Origin: Guadua angustifolia
Taxonomy: Eukaryota; Streptophyta; Magnoliopsida; Poales; Poaceae
Length of the DNA: 64,000 nucleotides
Reading direction: 5' to 3'
NCBI GenBank assembly: GCA_036346375.1
Contig: CM070511.1
Coordinates: 6,014,001 to 6,078,000 of the forward strand
Position numbers and translations under genes: made by a program. Positions within the stretch are counted from its first letter, which is position 1, and each line of letters opens with the position of its first letter. Below are positions 1 to 12,100 of the stretch, piece by piece. Below the pieces are notes generated by a model. That model saw nothing but the letters and a program-made list of their open reading frames with translations, was not told the origin of the DNA and did no database searches.

Positions 1-12
1 AATGCCTCACCT

Positions 13-1380
13 GTGAAGGGGTCTTGTAGTGCTTATGAGAAATTGAAGAGTTATTCATTAGCAAATATTGAGAACTCGTCACCAAAGATTCTAGTAACAA
101 AATTGCCAGATAGATGTCAGAAGAGTGTGTCTTCATCGGGGGGGGCCGATCGGTCATTGCAAGTAGAAAAGGTGGATAGCTGGGCATGGTCTCTGGATTC
201 GCCTTTGAAAGAATGTGTTGGGGATGAAGATCGGGCAACACAGGAGATAATGCCAGTTAAAAGTCTGCAGCGTGTTAATTCAGCAGTGTTGACTGATCGG
301 GCCTTGCAAGAAGTGAAGGCTGACAGTTGGTTAAGGTCTCAGAACTCGGCTTCCAATGTGGTTGATGTCTGTTCTGGGGATTTTGTTCTGTCACCTCAGG
401 AGATGAGGGAGGGGCAGGTTGTTCTGGACTCTGTGTTGTCGCAGGAGACTGGGAAGGTTGCGGTTAGTCCGGGCTAGCAGATTCGGTGCAGTGCTGTTCG
501 GGAGGGATCTCAGGAGGGGGTTAGTCAGGGCCAGCAGATTCGGTGCAGTGTTGTTCGGGAGGGATCTCAGGAGGGGGTTTGTTCCAGTGTACAGCCTTGT
601 GATGTGCAGCATCAGGGTGTTTCACAAAGGTTTGACAGGTCTTTTAATATTAGAGGGAGGATGCTGGGTGAGACTCAAAGGGAACACTTTCTGGGTCATG
701 ACATGGGAATGTCATCTTCATCTGAAGGTATGGTTCCGGTTTGCAACCCTTCTTGTGATTCGAGTTCGATTAATTACAATTCAATTAATGGTCTTCGTCG
801 TAGTTTACGATGTAATGTCCAAAATGTTGATGGTACTGTTATGACAGATGGGGATGCGCTCAGTAAAGCTATGCATCAAACCGCGATGCGGAATTTGGAT
901 ACTAAACAAGGAGCTAAGTCGGTGGTCCCTCCAATGGAGAGATCATTTTCGCCTTCCTCTACTGTATCTAACGAGAACGGTACGTCTCATGAAATTAATT
1001 CTTTGTCTTTTGTAACATGGTCTGATGAGAATTGTGCCGCAAAACTAGATAGTTTAGGTTTTAGGATGACAAAGAATGATCTGGGGGCTAATCTATCGAT
1101 TAAAGCGTTAAAAAGGATTGAAGTTGATAGGCTTATAATGTCTCAATCAGCTAAAAAGAAGGTTAATACCAAAGTTTCGTTAGTGAGCAGGGAGGGTAAT
1201 TCCTTGGTATCAAGTGATGACGAAGCCGCTATGGGTGATAGTGATTTATTCGAGCACTTAATCAAGGATGTTTCTGATGCAGATATAGAGAAGGAGGATT
1301 TAGATATGAGAATTTGTGATCTAATGGCCTCAGCTCGTAAGTCTCGCAGGAATCGTAAATTAAAAGGAAAAAAAGGATTA
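13..1380 (+). pseudogene. L1 upstream coding part (ORF1 C-terminal or linker-like region)
   Basis: This is an open stretch in the same frame as the endonuclease that follows, broken only by a TAG at 475-477. It is rich in serine, acidic and polar residues and has no clear domain. Plant L1 elements carry an RNA-binding ORF1 with a DUF4283 and CCHC knuckle, followed by a low-complexity linker before the endonuclease. This stretch fits the linker or ORF1 tail, since no CCHC motif is visible. A basic run (residues RKSRRNRKLKGKK, near 1336-1376) directly precedes the endonuclease. The real start of the reading frame is upstream of the window. Confidence 0.6.
463..579 (+). repeat. 57-bp tandem duplication, two copies, inside L1
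   Basis: Two near-identical units with period 57 lie at 463-519 and 520-579. They differ by a few substitutions, for example GTGCTGTTCG versus GTGTTGTTCG. Because 57 is a multiple of three, the duplication keeps the reading frame and would add 19 residues. It overlaps the first in-frame stop of the L1. Confidence 0.9.
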
Positions 1381-4300
1381 TATGAAAGGTTTTTTTGGAA
1401 TAGCAGAGGTCTTTTAGACTTGGCTAAATTTTGGTACATTTCAGAGGCTGTTAGAGATAATAATTTGGAGTTTATTGCTGTTATGGAAACAGGAAAACAA
1501 GACATGTCAAGTTTGAAACTTGCACGGCTCACAGGAGGTGCAGAATTCACTTGGCATTGTCTGGCCCCTAAAGGTAGATCAGGAGGGATTATTTTAGGCA
1601 TTAATAATACCTTTTTTGATCTGTCTGGGGTAGAGAAAGGTGATTTTTTTTATCAAATTCCATCTATGTAATAAGGCAGATAAATTTAAATGGACTCTAA
1701 TGGTAGTCTACGGTCCAGCCAGGATGATTGTAAAGCAGCGTTTCTGGCTAAATTAGTGAGAACTTGTCAACATAACCATTTACCAACTCTTATTGGGGGA
1801 GATTTTAATATTACGAGGAAAAGGTCGGAAAAGAATAATAATAGGTTTAACGATCGCTGGCCTTTCTTATTTAATGCTGTCATTGACAGTCTTGACCTGA
1901 GAGGGATTGAACTTACTGGTCGTCAGTTTACTTGGGCAAACTCTTTACCAACTCCAACATATGAGAAGTTAGACAGGATTCTTATGACTTCGGAGTGGGA
2001 GTTTAAATTTCCGTTGGTTTCTGTTCAAGCTTTGGATAGAGGCATATCGGATCACACCCCTCTACTGATTGATACAGGGGAGCCAGCTTTTTCTGGCTAT
2101 GCGAAACAGTTCAGATTTGAACTTAGTTGGTTAACCAGAGATGATTTCCATGGCAAGGTGGTGGAAATCTGGGGTAAGCCAGTACGAGGGAATAATTCTA
2201 TCCAACGTTGGAATCGTAAATTGGGGGCTTTGCGTAATTATCTTCAGGGTTGGGCATGTAAGAGCAATGGGGATTATAAGAAAAAGAAGCGAGAGATGCA
2301 GGGAATAATCAATGAGTTGGATGTTGCCGCTGAGATTCGGGAGTTGTCTGAGTCGAAGTGAGAGAACCTGAGTCAGGCTAGGGATAACTTGGGCAGGCTA
2401 CTGAGAGAGGAAGAAATTAGATATTATCAGAGGGCAAAAGTGAAACATGTCCTCTTGGGGGATAATAACACTCGATACTTTCAATTGATAGCTAATGTCA
2501 AACATAGAAAGAAAAGAATTTATTCGCTGGATCATGCGGGCGGGACGATAGAGGGACAGAATAATCTCACATGTTACATAACCAAATTTTATAAAGAATT
2601 ATTTGGGGAGCCGGGAGAGAGTTTGTTAGATCTTGATGAGGGAGCCAATCAAGATATTTCACAAGTTTCTCAGGAGGAAAATGATCTTCTTACTGCTCAG
2701 TTCACGGAGAAAGAAATTAGAGATGCTGTTTTCCAGATGGATCATAATAAAGCTTGTGGTCCTTATGGTTTTCCAGCAGAATTTTATCAGACATTCTGGG
2801 ATACTATCAAGGGTGATCTATTGATTATGTTTGAGGAGCTTCACGCGGGAGATACTCCTCTTTTTAGTCTGAATTTTGGAATAATTAATCTTATTCCTAA
2901 AGTTCAGGAAGCGAATGTTATTCAACAGTACAGACCAATATGTCTCTTAAATGTGAGTTTCAAAATTTTTACGAAGGTTGCGACAAACAAATTGAATATG
3001 GTTGCAGATAGGGTTGTGAGTCTGACACAAACGGCTTTTTTGCGCGGTCGAAACATCCTAGAAGGGGTGGTAATACTTCATGAAACAATTCACGAGATGC
3101 ATAGTAAACAGTTTAATGGGGTTATATTTAAGATCGACTTCGAGAAAGCATATGATAAGGTTAAATGGCCTTTTTTATTTCAATCTTTACGAATGAAAGG
3201 ATTCTCATCTAAGTGGATTTCTTGGATCAAGTCTTTCATTTCAGGAGGTAGTGTGGCGATTAACGTAAATAATGAGGTAGGTCCCTTTTTCCAAACTAGA
3301 AAAGAGCTCCGACAAGGTGATCCTTTATCACCTTTGTTGTTTAATATTGTTGCAGACATGTTGGCAGTTTTGATTGGAAGAGCTAAGGGGCAGGGGCAAA
3401 TTGGTGGAGTAGTGCCTCACTTAGTAGATGAAGGTTTATCTATTCTTCAATATGCAGATGACACAATTTTATTTATGGAACATGATCTGAATAAAGCACG
3501 CAATATGAAGTTATTGCTGTGTGCGTTTGAGCAAATTTCAGGGCTCAAAATAAACTTTCACAAAAGTGAGTTAATTTGTTTTGGTGAGGCCCAGGATGCA
3601 TTAGAGCAGTATATGGATCTATTTGGTTGTAAACAAGGGGAACTTCCTCTGCATTATTTAGGAGTTCCTATTCATTATAGGAAATTAAGAAATTCAGATT
3701 GGAAAAGGGTAGAAGAACGTATAGAAAAGCGACTAAGTAGTTGGAAGGACAAATATCTTTCAATTGGAGGTAGACTTACCCTTATAAATTCAGTGTTAAA
3801 TAGCCTTCCAATGTATATGATGTCATTTTTCGAGATTCCTAAAGGTGTACTTAAAAAAATTGATTATTTCAGATCTCGTTTTTTCTGGCAAGGTGACGAG
3901 TGCAAAAGAAAATATCGTCTTGCAAAATGGAGTATTGTATGCCAACCCAAAAATCAAGGGGATCTTGGCATCCATAATCTAAATGTTATGAACATTGCCC
4001 TTTTGAGTAAATGGTTGTTTAAGCTTTTAACGTCGGATGGTACTTGGCAGCAGCTATATAGAAATAAGTATCTCAATTCTAAACCGTTAGTACAAGTTGA
4101 GTGGAAACCAGGAGACTCGCATTTCTGGTCCGGTTTGATGAGAGTAAAACGAGATTTCCTTCGTTTTGGTACTTTCATAATCAATAATGGATTACAGGTG
4201 CGATTTTGGGAAGACACTTGGCTTGGACGCAGTGCTTTAAAAAATCAATATCCTGGGTTATATAGCATTGTAAGGAAGAAAAGCATAATTATTGCTGAAG

Positions 4301-5059
4301 TTCTTGCGAATCCCCAACCAAACATAGCTTGGAGACGGTCATTGATTGGAGTTAAGTTGATGGCGTGGAATGATTTGCTCTCACGTATCGTTAACTTACA
4401 GTTGACATAGGGTGATGATGAATTTCGTTGGCAGTTGTGTCAATCTGGTCAATTCTCAGTGAAGTCTCATTATTTGGCACTGATTAAACAAGATGCATGT
4501 TCCTAATTCAAATTTGCGTTTATGGAAGTTAAAAATTCCTCTAAAAATCAAAGTGTTTTTGTGGTACCTCACAAGAGGGGTTCTTTTGACTAAGGACAAT
4601 TTGACAAAACGTCATTGGAAAGGTAGTACAACATGTTGCTTTTGTCATGAAATGGAGACAATTATGCATTTGTTCTTTCATTGTCGTTTTGCTCATATGG
4701 TTTGGGGTTTTCTGTATCTAGCTTTTGGTATTGGCAGACCTACTAGTGTTGCTCATATGTTTGGGAGCTGGCTTGTCTCTTTTGACAAAGATCTTAAAAA
4801 TATTGTGTTGCTAGGAACCGCAACCATTTGTTGGTCCCTGTGGCTACACAGGAATAATATTGTCTTTGACAGGAGATCAAACTCATTTCCTTTGCAGGTT
4901 ATTTTGGCTACCTCCCATTGGCTGCGTATATGGGCTGTGCTGTAGAAGCCGGAATTGCGAACCACTTTGGTACAGGCTACTCAACGATTGGTGCAGGTGG
5001 CCATGACTTTTTTCTCCCAGGCTACTAGATGGCGGTCTAATCTGCGGATTGATTGTTTT
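1381..5059 (+). pseudogene. L1 ORF2: endonuclease, reverse transcriptase, zf-RVT
   Basis: The apurinic-type endonuclease starts near 1393 with the WNSRGL motif. Its catalytic signatures GGDFN (about 1795-1809) and SDHTPLL (about 2047-2067) are visible. The reverse transcriptase follows: KACGPYGFPAEFY near 2749, YRPICLLN near 2929, FKIDFEKAYDKV near 3127, RQGDPLSPLLFN near 3310 and the catalytic YADD at 3451-3462. The zf-RVT domain with CCFC and a downstream HLFFHC lies at about 4636-4690, now in another frame, and the tail ends at a TAA near 5057. Stops at 1669, 2359, 4408 and 4943 and frameshifts near 1645, 1718 and 4495 inactivate it. The shifts near 1645 (within a T8 run) and 1718 compensate each other. 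The enzyme would nick genomic DNA and prime reverse transcription of its own RNA. Confidence 0.93.
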
Positions 5060-5964
5060 TAATGTGGGTGTGTTATTTTTTGTTTTTTAAGTTACTGGGC
5101 TGTGTGCTTCTTGTTAAGCAGAGACCAGGAGAAGTTTCAAGAACTTGTATCTCCTCGATGTAATGTTCTTGAAATTAATAAAGCTTCCTTTATCCAAAAA
5201 CATACCCAAAAGAGGTAGACTTGCCTCCTTCAAGCTTTCCAAATGGCGTTATCTTTCAGCACGCTTGTTTTTCAGTGCTTGATGCATAAGTAAAAATGAT
5301 GTCGAAATTGGTAATCGAGTCAACAGAAACAAAGCGAGTGCTGCTACTATGAAAAATATCAGACTGGCTAGATTATGAATCTGGGTTTGCAAGGAAACAG
5401 CTGTGCAGTTCACTTAGGACAAGCTTTTCCGAGGTCGGGTGTTTGGAAGGAATTTCTCGAGGAGCTGAGGGACGGTTGGTTTGAGGTCGAAGAAGACTTG
5501 AAGGCATGCTTATGGTGAACGTGGCACAAGGTGATGACATGCTTCGCTGATCAGTTAACTTCTTATTCTGAAAGCATGTTGAGTTTCTCTCGCACTTCAT
5601 GTGCAAGATGCAAGATATCATGACGATCCTGGTAATGATATAATCGGCCGGCGAGTTTAGCTAGGACGCAGGAACACTGAGTATGTGATGGTAGGATCCG
5701 CTATCTGGGAGGGTAGGTTGCGATGCAGAGGAAGCCATGACACAGAATTGGGGAGGGTTGTGTCCAAGGATCAAAATCTCGAGAAATTTTGCGAAATCTC
5801 AGATTTCGGACCCCTCCGAAATTTAGAATCCTGGCGAAATAATTTTTCTGAAAAGAATTCAAATTGCTACAGTATTTTCAGAAATCTCGCGTGAAATTTC
5901 GAATATTTTGACCGAATTTTAGGTTATTTGTATTGAGTTGCATGCACCAGCCAATTCACCCAAA

Positions 5965-6181
5965 AACTTAAGCCGATAAGGAAAGGTAGTCAATTTACTT
6001 ATACTTCAACGCTTTTCTCATGTACAGGCTTCCTCAGGCCCAAGACATGTAATAGAAGGAGGCTGCAATTATTATTTTTTAATTACGCCAACCGGGTCTT
6101 GAACTCGAGACATCTTGACTCTGATACGATACAAAAGCTTAAACTGATGAGGAAAGGTGGGCAATTCACTTATACTTCAAC
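5965..6181 (+). repeat. Pair of ~46-bp direct repeats flanking 125 bp
   Basis: The unit AACTTAAGCCGATAAGGAAA... at 5965-6010 recurs in diverged form at 6136-6181; both end with TTATACTTCAAC. The sequence between them contains a minus-strand tRNA-like B box and a CTCTGATAC motif. This may be what is left of a short retroelement, but the family is not identified. Confidence 0.6.
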
Positions 6182-6270
6182 AGTTTGGACTGGATTTGGC
6201 ACCATTTTTTGACGACTACAATACCATTTTGTAAGGAATACATATAAACATTTTACAATAAAAACACAAA

Positions 6271-6361
6271 AATGACTATAGCTCATTTGGTTGGAAAGTA
6301 CGAGGTTGCTGGTTCGACTCCCAGAAGCAGCTTATTCGGTACTGATTTTTGCAGCATGATT
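6271..6361 (+). repeat. tRNA-derived SINE-like head
   Basis: An A-box-like TAGCTCATTTGG (6279-6290) and a perfect B-box-like GGTTCGACTCC (6311-6321) lie 20 bp apart. This is the internal RNA polymerase III promoter layout of tRNA-derived SINEs. The spacing is too short and the stems too poor for a functional tRNA. The body downstream is interrupted by the hAT insertion at 6370. Confidence 0.4.
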
Positions 6362-6369
6362 CCCAAGGT

Positions 6370-7882
6370 TAGGTTGGGCATTCGGTTAATTTGATTCAAT
6401 TTTTTTTTGTTTTTAAATATTTCGGTTTTTGGATTCTGGTAATCGAATCAAAACTGAACAGAGTTAAAACCGAACCGAATTAATCTAACCAAATTGGTTC
6501 GATTAATTCGGTTTTCTGGTTAACCGAAATTCCCTGAACCAGTAGCAGCAAGTGTCTAGTACATAATAATGTCCATTAACACAAAATACATTGTCCAGCA
6601 ATACCATTATACCACAAAATACATTGTCCAGCAACACAAGCAACTAAAAGCATGCAATACCAGTATAGCACATACATTGTCCACTGTCCAGCAATGACAA
6701 GCAATTAAAAAGCACAATTAAATTTTAGAAGAAGCTTAGAAGCAGCAGCACTGTGCACTCCTCCAGCAGTCCAGCACCAACATCAATAAATAAGTATGAC
6801 AAGAAAGAGGCTCACAGGACTTCTTTGAAAGGGAGCATTTGTTTCCCCCATTGCTCTAAGATGCTCAACAAGCTCCACAGCTAGTCGAAAAAAGGAGTAA
6901 TAATTATCCAGATAAATAAACAATACATGGAAATGATTAACACAATGACAGCATGTTTGTTTGATATAAAATAAACTTGCTACTATCCTAATTGCTGATT
7001 GAAAATACAAAAGTGACCACCTCTATACGAAAAATGTAAGAGCATTTTCTAAAAAGTCAAGCATAGAAACGAAATGTGTTTTTCCTAGTCAACTTTAACC
7101 AGCATCAGACGCAAAAAGTAGTATTTCGTAATGTATCTTTTCAACTGGCTCCTAAGTCCATCAGCATTCTCTCATATTGCAGTAGAGTAGTTTTTGAAAT
7201 AGCTAAGGTGATTGACCTACATTCTGTAGTGAGACCTTTTTATTTATCCAGGGAAATCCCATCACCACTTCTCATCATCTTTTTATTTATTATTTATTTT
7301 ATCATAGGTAAATGCTCAGCGTGGTTCCAGAACAGCTGAAGTAGTACTTGGGGACGGACGGCGGTGAGCAGAGATTGAGGCGTTGGCGGCGATGAGCAGA
7401 GATTGAGGCGTTGGCGGCGGTGATGATATCCACAGATCCACTTGAGGCAAAACCGAGGGAGGCGGCGGCGGCAGTAACCGGTAGAGATCGAAGCTCGAAG
7501 GATAGGAGGGTGGAACGACAGAGCCGCAGAGGGGCTGGAGGGTAGAGATCGGCGCGAAGGACTGGAAGGCAGAATGGTGGAGCCATGGAGGGCAGGGCCG
7601 AGGCGTGGAGGGGTAATGGTCGAAGCTGCCGAATGGGGAATGAATCAGGGCCTCAGGATCGGGGGCCAATCGACCTAGGGTTGGGCTGGGTGGGGAATTT
7701 TTCATGTTGTTTGTACACTATTTGGCTACTTTTAATCGATTACTAGATGATGAAAACCAAACCAAAGACCATACACCGAAGTAGCGAAAAAACCCAAACC
7801 GAACACTGAAAATATCGAATTTCTCGGTTAATTTAGTTAGGTTCGGTTTTTCGATTTCGGTTAAATAATGCTTCCACCCCTA
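6370..7882. mobile_element. Non-autonomous hAT-like DNA transposon, 1.5 kb
   Basis: It is flanked by a perfect 8-bp direct duplication CCCAAGGT (6362-6369 and 7883-7890), the hallmark size for hAT elements. The ends are imperfect inverted repeats starting TAGG: TAGGTTGGGCATTCGG on the left and, on the other strand, TAGGGGTGGAAGCATT on the right. The next 150 bp on each side are rich in ACCGAA/TTCGGT words that are mutually inverted. No hAT transposase is recognisable. A GC-rich segment at 7340-7690 could be a remnant of a first exon or captured sequence. Confidence 0.85.
7361..7416 (+). repeat. 28-bp tandem repeat within the hAT element
   Basis: Two units of GCGGTGAGCAGAGATTGAGG... start at 7361 and 7389 with a single difference (GCGGTG versus GCGATG). 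They lie in the GC-rich interior of the hAT element. Confidence 0.85.
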
Positions 7883-7895
7883 CCCAAGGTGAAAA

Positions 7896-8070
7896 CTTCA
7901 ATGCTGAGACCTGAGCACCTTCTATGCTTATAAAATTTTTGTATGAAATGTATTAGGGAGCATAGAGATTTTTATACAAAATCAAAAACAACGTTGAATA
8001 GGATTGATCCCAAACCTACTTCAGGGACCAGTGCCTTAACCAACTGGGCAAGCTCAACAGCATGTAATGG
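7896..8070 (-). repeat. tRNA-derived SINE-like sequence, minus strand
   Basis: Read on the minus strand, an A-box-like TTGCCCAGTTGG (8040-8051) with the tRNA-like continuation TTAAGGCAC is followed by a B-box-like GGGATCAATCC (8001-8011). Their spacing fits a tRNA-derived SINE promoter. The body would extend toward lower coordinates and meets the hAT insertion site. The family is not identified. Confidence 0.4.
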
Positions 8071-9110
8071 AAAGGAATGATTTTTTATAACCTCTAAGGG
8101 CCTGCTTGGGAACCTTGAAATTTTTTACTCCTGTAAATATCTTACACTTTTATATTTGTGGGTACAAAAAAAACCACTTGAATGCATCTGGATTTATTTT
8201 CCCTTGTAAAAACTTGGTATTCTATTTGGGTATTCCCCTTGTAAATATTGCACAGAACATCAACTCAAGCATTGTCAAGCATTAACTCAACTCAAAACAT
8301 AACATGAAGCATTCTGGTCATGCATAATCTGTCATTGCTTGCATAATCGTTTCCAGATCACAATTTTTTTATGTTAGGTCAGCCAGATATAGACCATAGA
8401 GAGCACATAAGTTTTGAGAAAGATTAGTAATAGAATACATGAACTTCAGTATGGACATACTCCTTGCATTAAATCTTGTCTCTCTATAATGTAGAAGCTA
8501 ACAAAAAAATAGTGCATTACCATAGACTTTTTAGATAGCTCCTGCTGCTCTTAGTAACTAGAGTAACTAGTTGTAACCATGGAGATAAGGTAAGAAGCAA
8601 CGACACTCGAGTCGACCAGAGCACAGAGCAAGGACAAAGCTAGTTCTTGGGTAGATATGCAGTTCCAGACTACTACATCTTAGCCCACCAGTAAGCATTG
8701 GAACCATCGGCCCACCTGCGAAGTAGAAACAAACAAAACACTAGTTCTTGAATTCTAGATCATTTGGGCATTCTGATTAACAGATCCAAGCATGAAAAAT
8801 TAAGATAAAGCCATACAAGAACAGCATCTGCTACTCTATTGTTTGTGGGGGGAATTGTGAGCACAAGTCACAACCTTATCAATGATCATATGCAACAAAA
8901 GCACACATAATTTACATCAGATCAAACAAGCAGCAGAGAAATTGAACATATGTTAGATCTTGTTCAATAGACATTTCAAATTTCAATAGAACACAGAAAA
9001 AAATACTGGAAATCTTCTCAGAGAATCAAAATCCTAGTTAGATGCTGGCCAAATTATTGATGATTCAAGGCCTTAAAATTGAGATTCTAATCCATGCATA
9101 GCGCTTGTGA
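8071..9110. other. AT-rich intergenic sequence, no gene seen
   Basis: No open frame of interest is present. At 8099 the sequence GGGCCTGCTTGGGAACC resembles the terminal inverted repeat of grass MITEs, but I could not find a matching opposite end. The remainder shows no structure I can name. Confidence 0.5.
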
Positions 9111-9115
9111 CTTCA

Positions 9116-12100
9116 TGTAACACCCTGAACCCACACTTGGGCCCAAAATGCTACCCAAGATTTTTCCATACAAATTTTAACCTCTAAATTCTTTAATAAG
9201 GCTTATCATCTAAACAACCTAAAACAAAAAAATTCGGCATGACCTCTCTAGAAGCAGAGGTCATCCACTCAGCAGACAAACGAGAGAATAATCCACATAC
9301 TAACATCATAACAAAGAACAAGAATGATACAACTCTACTAATGATCATAAACCATCCACCAAGGGATCTCTCAAGGAAAAAGTAGAAGCAATAATAACAA
9401 ATCGAATTTGGCTTGGCACGCGACAAGATATACATCACAAAACTTAAACCATTACGCAATCACAACTTCATAATAATTTAAATCTAGCTATCAATGAATT
9501 AAATCACAAAGCAACTTGATCCAACTATTAATCAGGGGCCATGAAGTGAGTGTGAAGTGCAGCTAAGCCCCGTCCCCGAAGTCGACCTCCGAGCACCTAA
9601 AACAACAAAGAACAACAAGCGTGAGTTTTTTTTAACTCAGCAAAGTACATAAAAAACAGTAGCAAATCCAAATAACATTTGTAAGGTAAGAGCTTGATAA
9701 TAGGATCATTTAGTACAAACAAAACAACACTCGGACAATGACAACGATACACCCATTTAAAGCAATAACTTGACAACACCATTATTTACCACAATCAAGG
9801 TATTAACCTGATAATAAAACCATTTAACACCAACGATGCTTTACTTGACAATAATCCTTAATTTAATTCATACCAGCACATAAGTGAGAATGACATAGCC
9901 ATATAACTGTAACACCCCAGCACCCACAGTGCCCTGAGTGTCACCAAATAGAAATTAAAACTAGATAAGGAAGATCAAACACTAATAGTGCCCCGAAATC
10001 CACTAAAAATTTCGGCAGCACCTCCCCTAAAATAGTGGACATCCACTCAGCAGACAAAAGAGAATAATCAATCTAATAACAATACAACAAGGCATGATAT
10101 CCGACTACTATCATAAACAACTACGCATAAACAACTATGCAAGTATCAAAAGGACAAATATGATGCGCCATAAGAGGAATTAGCAACAGAAACACATACA
10201 TCTAATCATAAGATCGACAATCATCAATTAAAGTTAACTACTACACGATTACACAATGAACTCAACTAGTATCAAGTGTAACATTCCTCCAATCTACTAT
10301 TTGAACATGGCATGAAAGTGAGTGACGTGATGCTATTTCTCAGCCCAATGGTTCTCCTCAGAGTACCTAAAAACATTAAACAAGTAAGCGTGAGTTCAAA
10401 GACTCAGCAAAGTACAACAAGTAATAATATCAATACCAATTAAAGTATTTAAATTAGTAACATGCTCCTATCTACTATACCAAATTAACAAGTACATAAA
10501 CCAAGAAATCACCATCCGTTACCTCCTCACTACATTGCTCACTTATTTCACATACCTCATTAGACAACATTGGATGAGTTCATGACTTGATCCATTCTTA
10601 ACCTGTAAATTACCATCAACTCAAGGATCATCAATTGTCATCCATCATTTAATAGTACCAAACAATGCATCCGACATAACCATATTACACACAATTTGTC
10701 ACATATCTTATTAAATACTTTTAGGTGAGCCCACGGCCCTATCCCACCTCCACACATTACCACTCATCACAATAGCCATTAATAGTAATGCCATGCAATG
10801 CAGATATGCATGAATACTCATTTGCACCTTTTCAGACTTATACCGGTATAGCTGAGGGAACACCCGTCGATGTTCACCCTCTACCTCCATCTCGTGGAGG
10901 TGCCTACTCTTACTGTCTCGCTTCCATCCACCTCGATGGATGGGACTACAAGGTAGGATTTTCTCTGTGGCGTTCCGGATTAGTCATAACTTTCTCACCG
11001 ACCTCATTGGATTAGTTATGACTTTCTCACCGACCTGGCCTATGCAATTTCTTGGATATAAATGAGAATGATGCATTGCTTCTCATTATATACCTTACAC
11101 ATTCATTTAACCATCCACCAATACCTTTCATCTCATAAGTATTTCATATTTGTCGTATAAGTAAGTATGGTCAATCAATAACAGTAAGAAAAGGAATATG
11201 GTATTAAGTTTTAACATTAAATACCACCAAATTACCCTACTGTTTTACATGCACTTGCCTTTAACTGCAAGAAGAAAAGTGGCGGGAAGAAGAAGCCACT
11301 CCCGAAGCTATACCACCTGGAAACATGATTACGTACTCAAATTCACAAGTTCTAGAGTCAACAAACAACACATTTACTTCCTAACTCAAAATTTGCCCCA
11401 AACTCTGAATTCATACTAACTGGTTTGGATAGCCCACTTCATCATAGTACAACTATTGCTAAACAACTTTAAATTAAGCAAAGAAAGACATTTTAAACAT
11501 CTACACTGAAATTTTTATCTATCTCTAGACAATTACAAATTCCAACTCGGCTTCTAACTTGTACTTAATCACAACACAAAGTTGAATCTGCTACTAGCCA
11601 CAATTTGGACAGCAAAAGGTAAAACTTGCATAACTTTTTAATGGTTGAACCAAATTGAGTGAATTCAGATTCTAATTAATCATAAGAGGATAATCTACAA
11701 CTCTATTACAGCCATTTATTAAAAAGATGCATTTTTAATTCCCAGATTAGAGATGAACAGAGATTATATGCATTAACAATAGATTCTGAACAGCAGACAC
11801 TAAAATGAACATAACTTTTAATTGGCTAAGTAAAAATTTGTATTCTTGGGCTCCAAATGACCACAAGAGGATAACCTATAGTTACCCTATAGCCATTTTT
11901 TTAGTACCTAAAAGAAAAGTCCTCAAACTACCATCTGAACTTCAGACCAACTCTGAACTTACAGCAAAAATTGCAGTTCTGGACAGCAACATCAACAGGA
12001 CATAACTTTTGATTCCTAACTCCAAATCAAGGAAAAAAAAATATTTTCTAAATCTACAGGAAATTTCCTACATTTCTCTAGGCAACCAAATATCCTAATT

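Larger units (their letters stand above)
1..5200 (+). mobile_element. L1-type LINE retrotransposon, 5' end outside window, decayed
   Basis: One reading frame, broken by stops and frameshifts, encodes an upstream linker or ORF1-like part, an endonuclease, a reverse transcriptase and a C-terminal zinc-knuckle domain in the usual plant L1 order. The 3' untranslated part (about 5060-5200) carries an AATAAAG signal near 5177 and ends in the short A-rich tail typical of plant L1s. In-frame stops lie at 475, 1669, 2359, 4408 and 4943, and there are frameshifts near 1643-1650, 1715-1722 and 4495, so the copy is dead. The target duplication cannot be checked because the 5' end is outside the window. 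Confidence 0.93.
5205..6369. other. Intergenic stretch without a recognisable gene
   Basis: No convincing gene is seen. At about 5770-5910 there is a stretch rich in AAATTTCG and CGAAAT words that looks like decayed MITE sequence. At 6104-6160 the minus strand reads GTATCAGAGTCAAG followed by GAGTTCAAGACC, a tRNA-like A/B-box arrangement. The rest is ordinary AT-rich sequence. Confidence 0.5.

Noticed and set aside
6279..6331. Possible functional tRNA gene
   Set aside because: A and B boxes are only 20 bp apart, no anticodon arm or acceptor stem can be formed, and the sequence fits a SINE head better.
7302..7705. Proline-rich open frames on the minus strand
   Set aside because: They lie in a GC-rich core of a hAT element, are open in two frames at once and match no domain.
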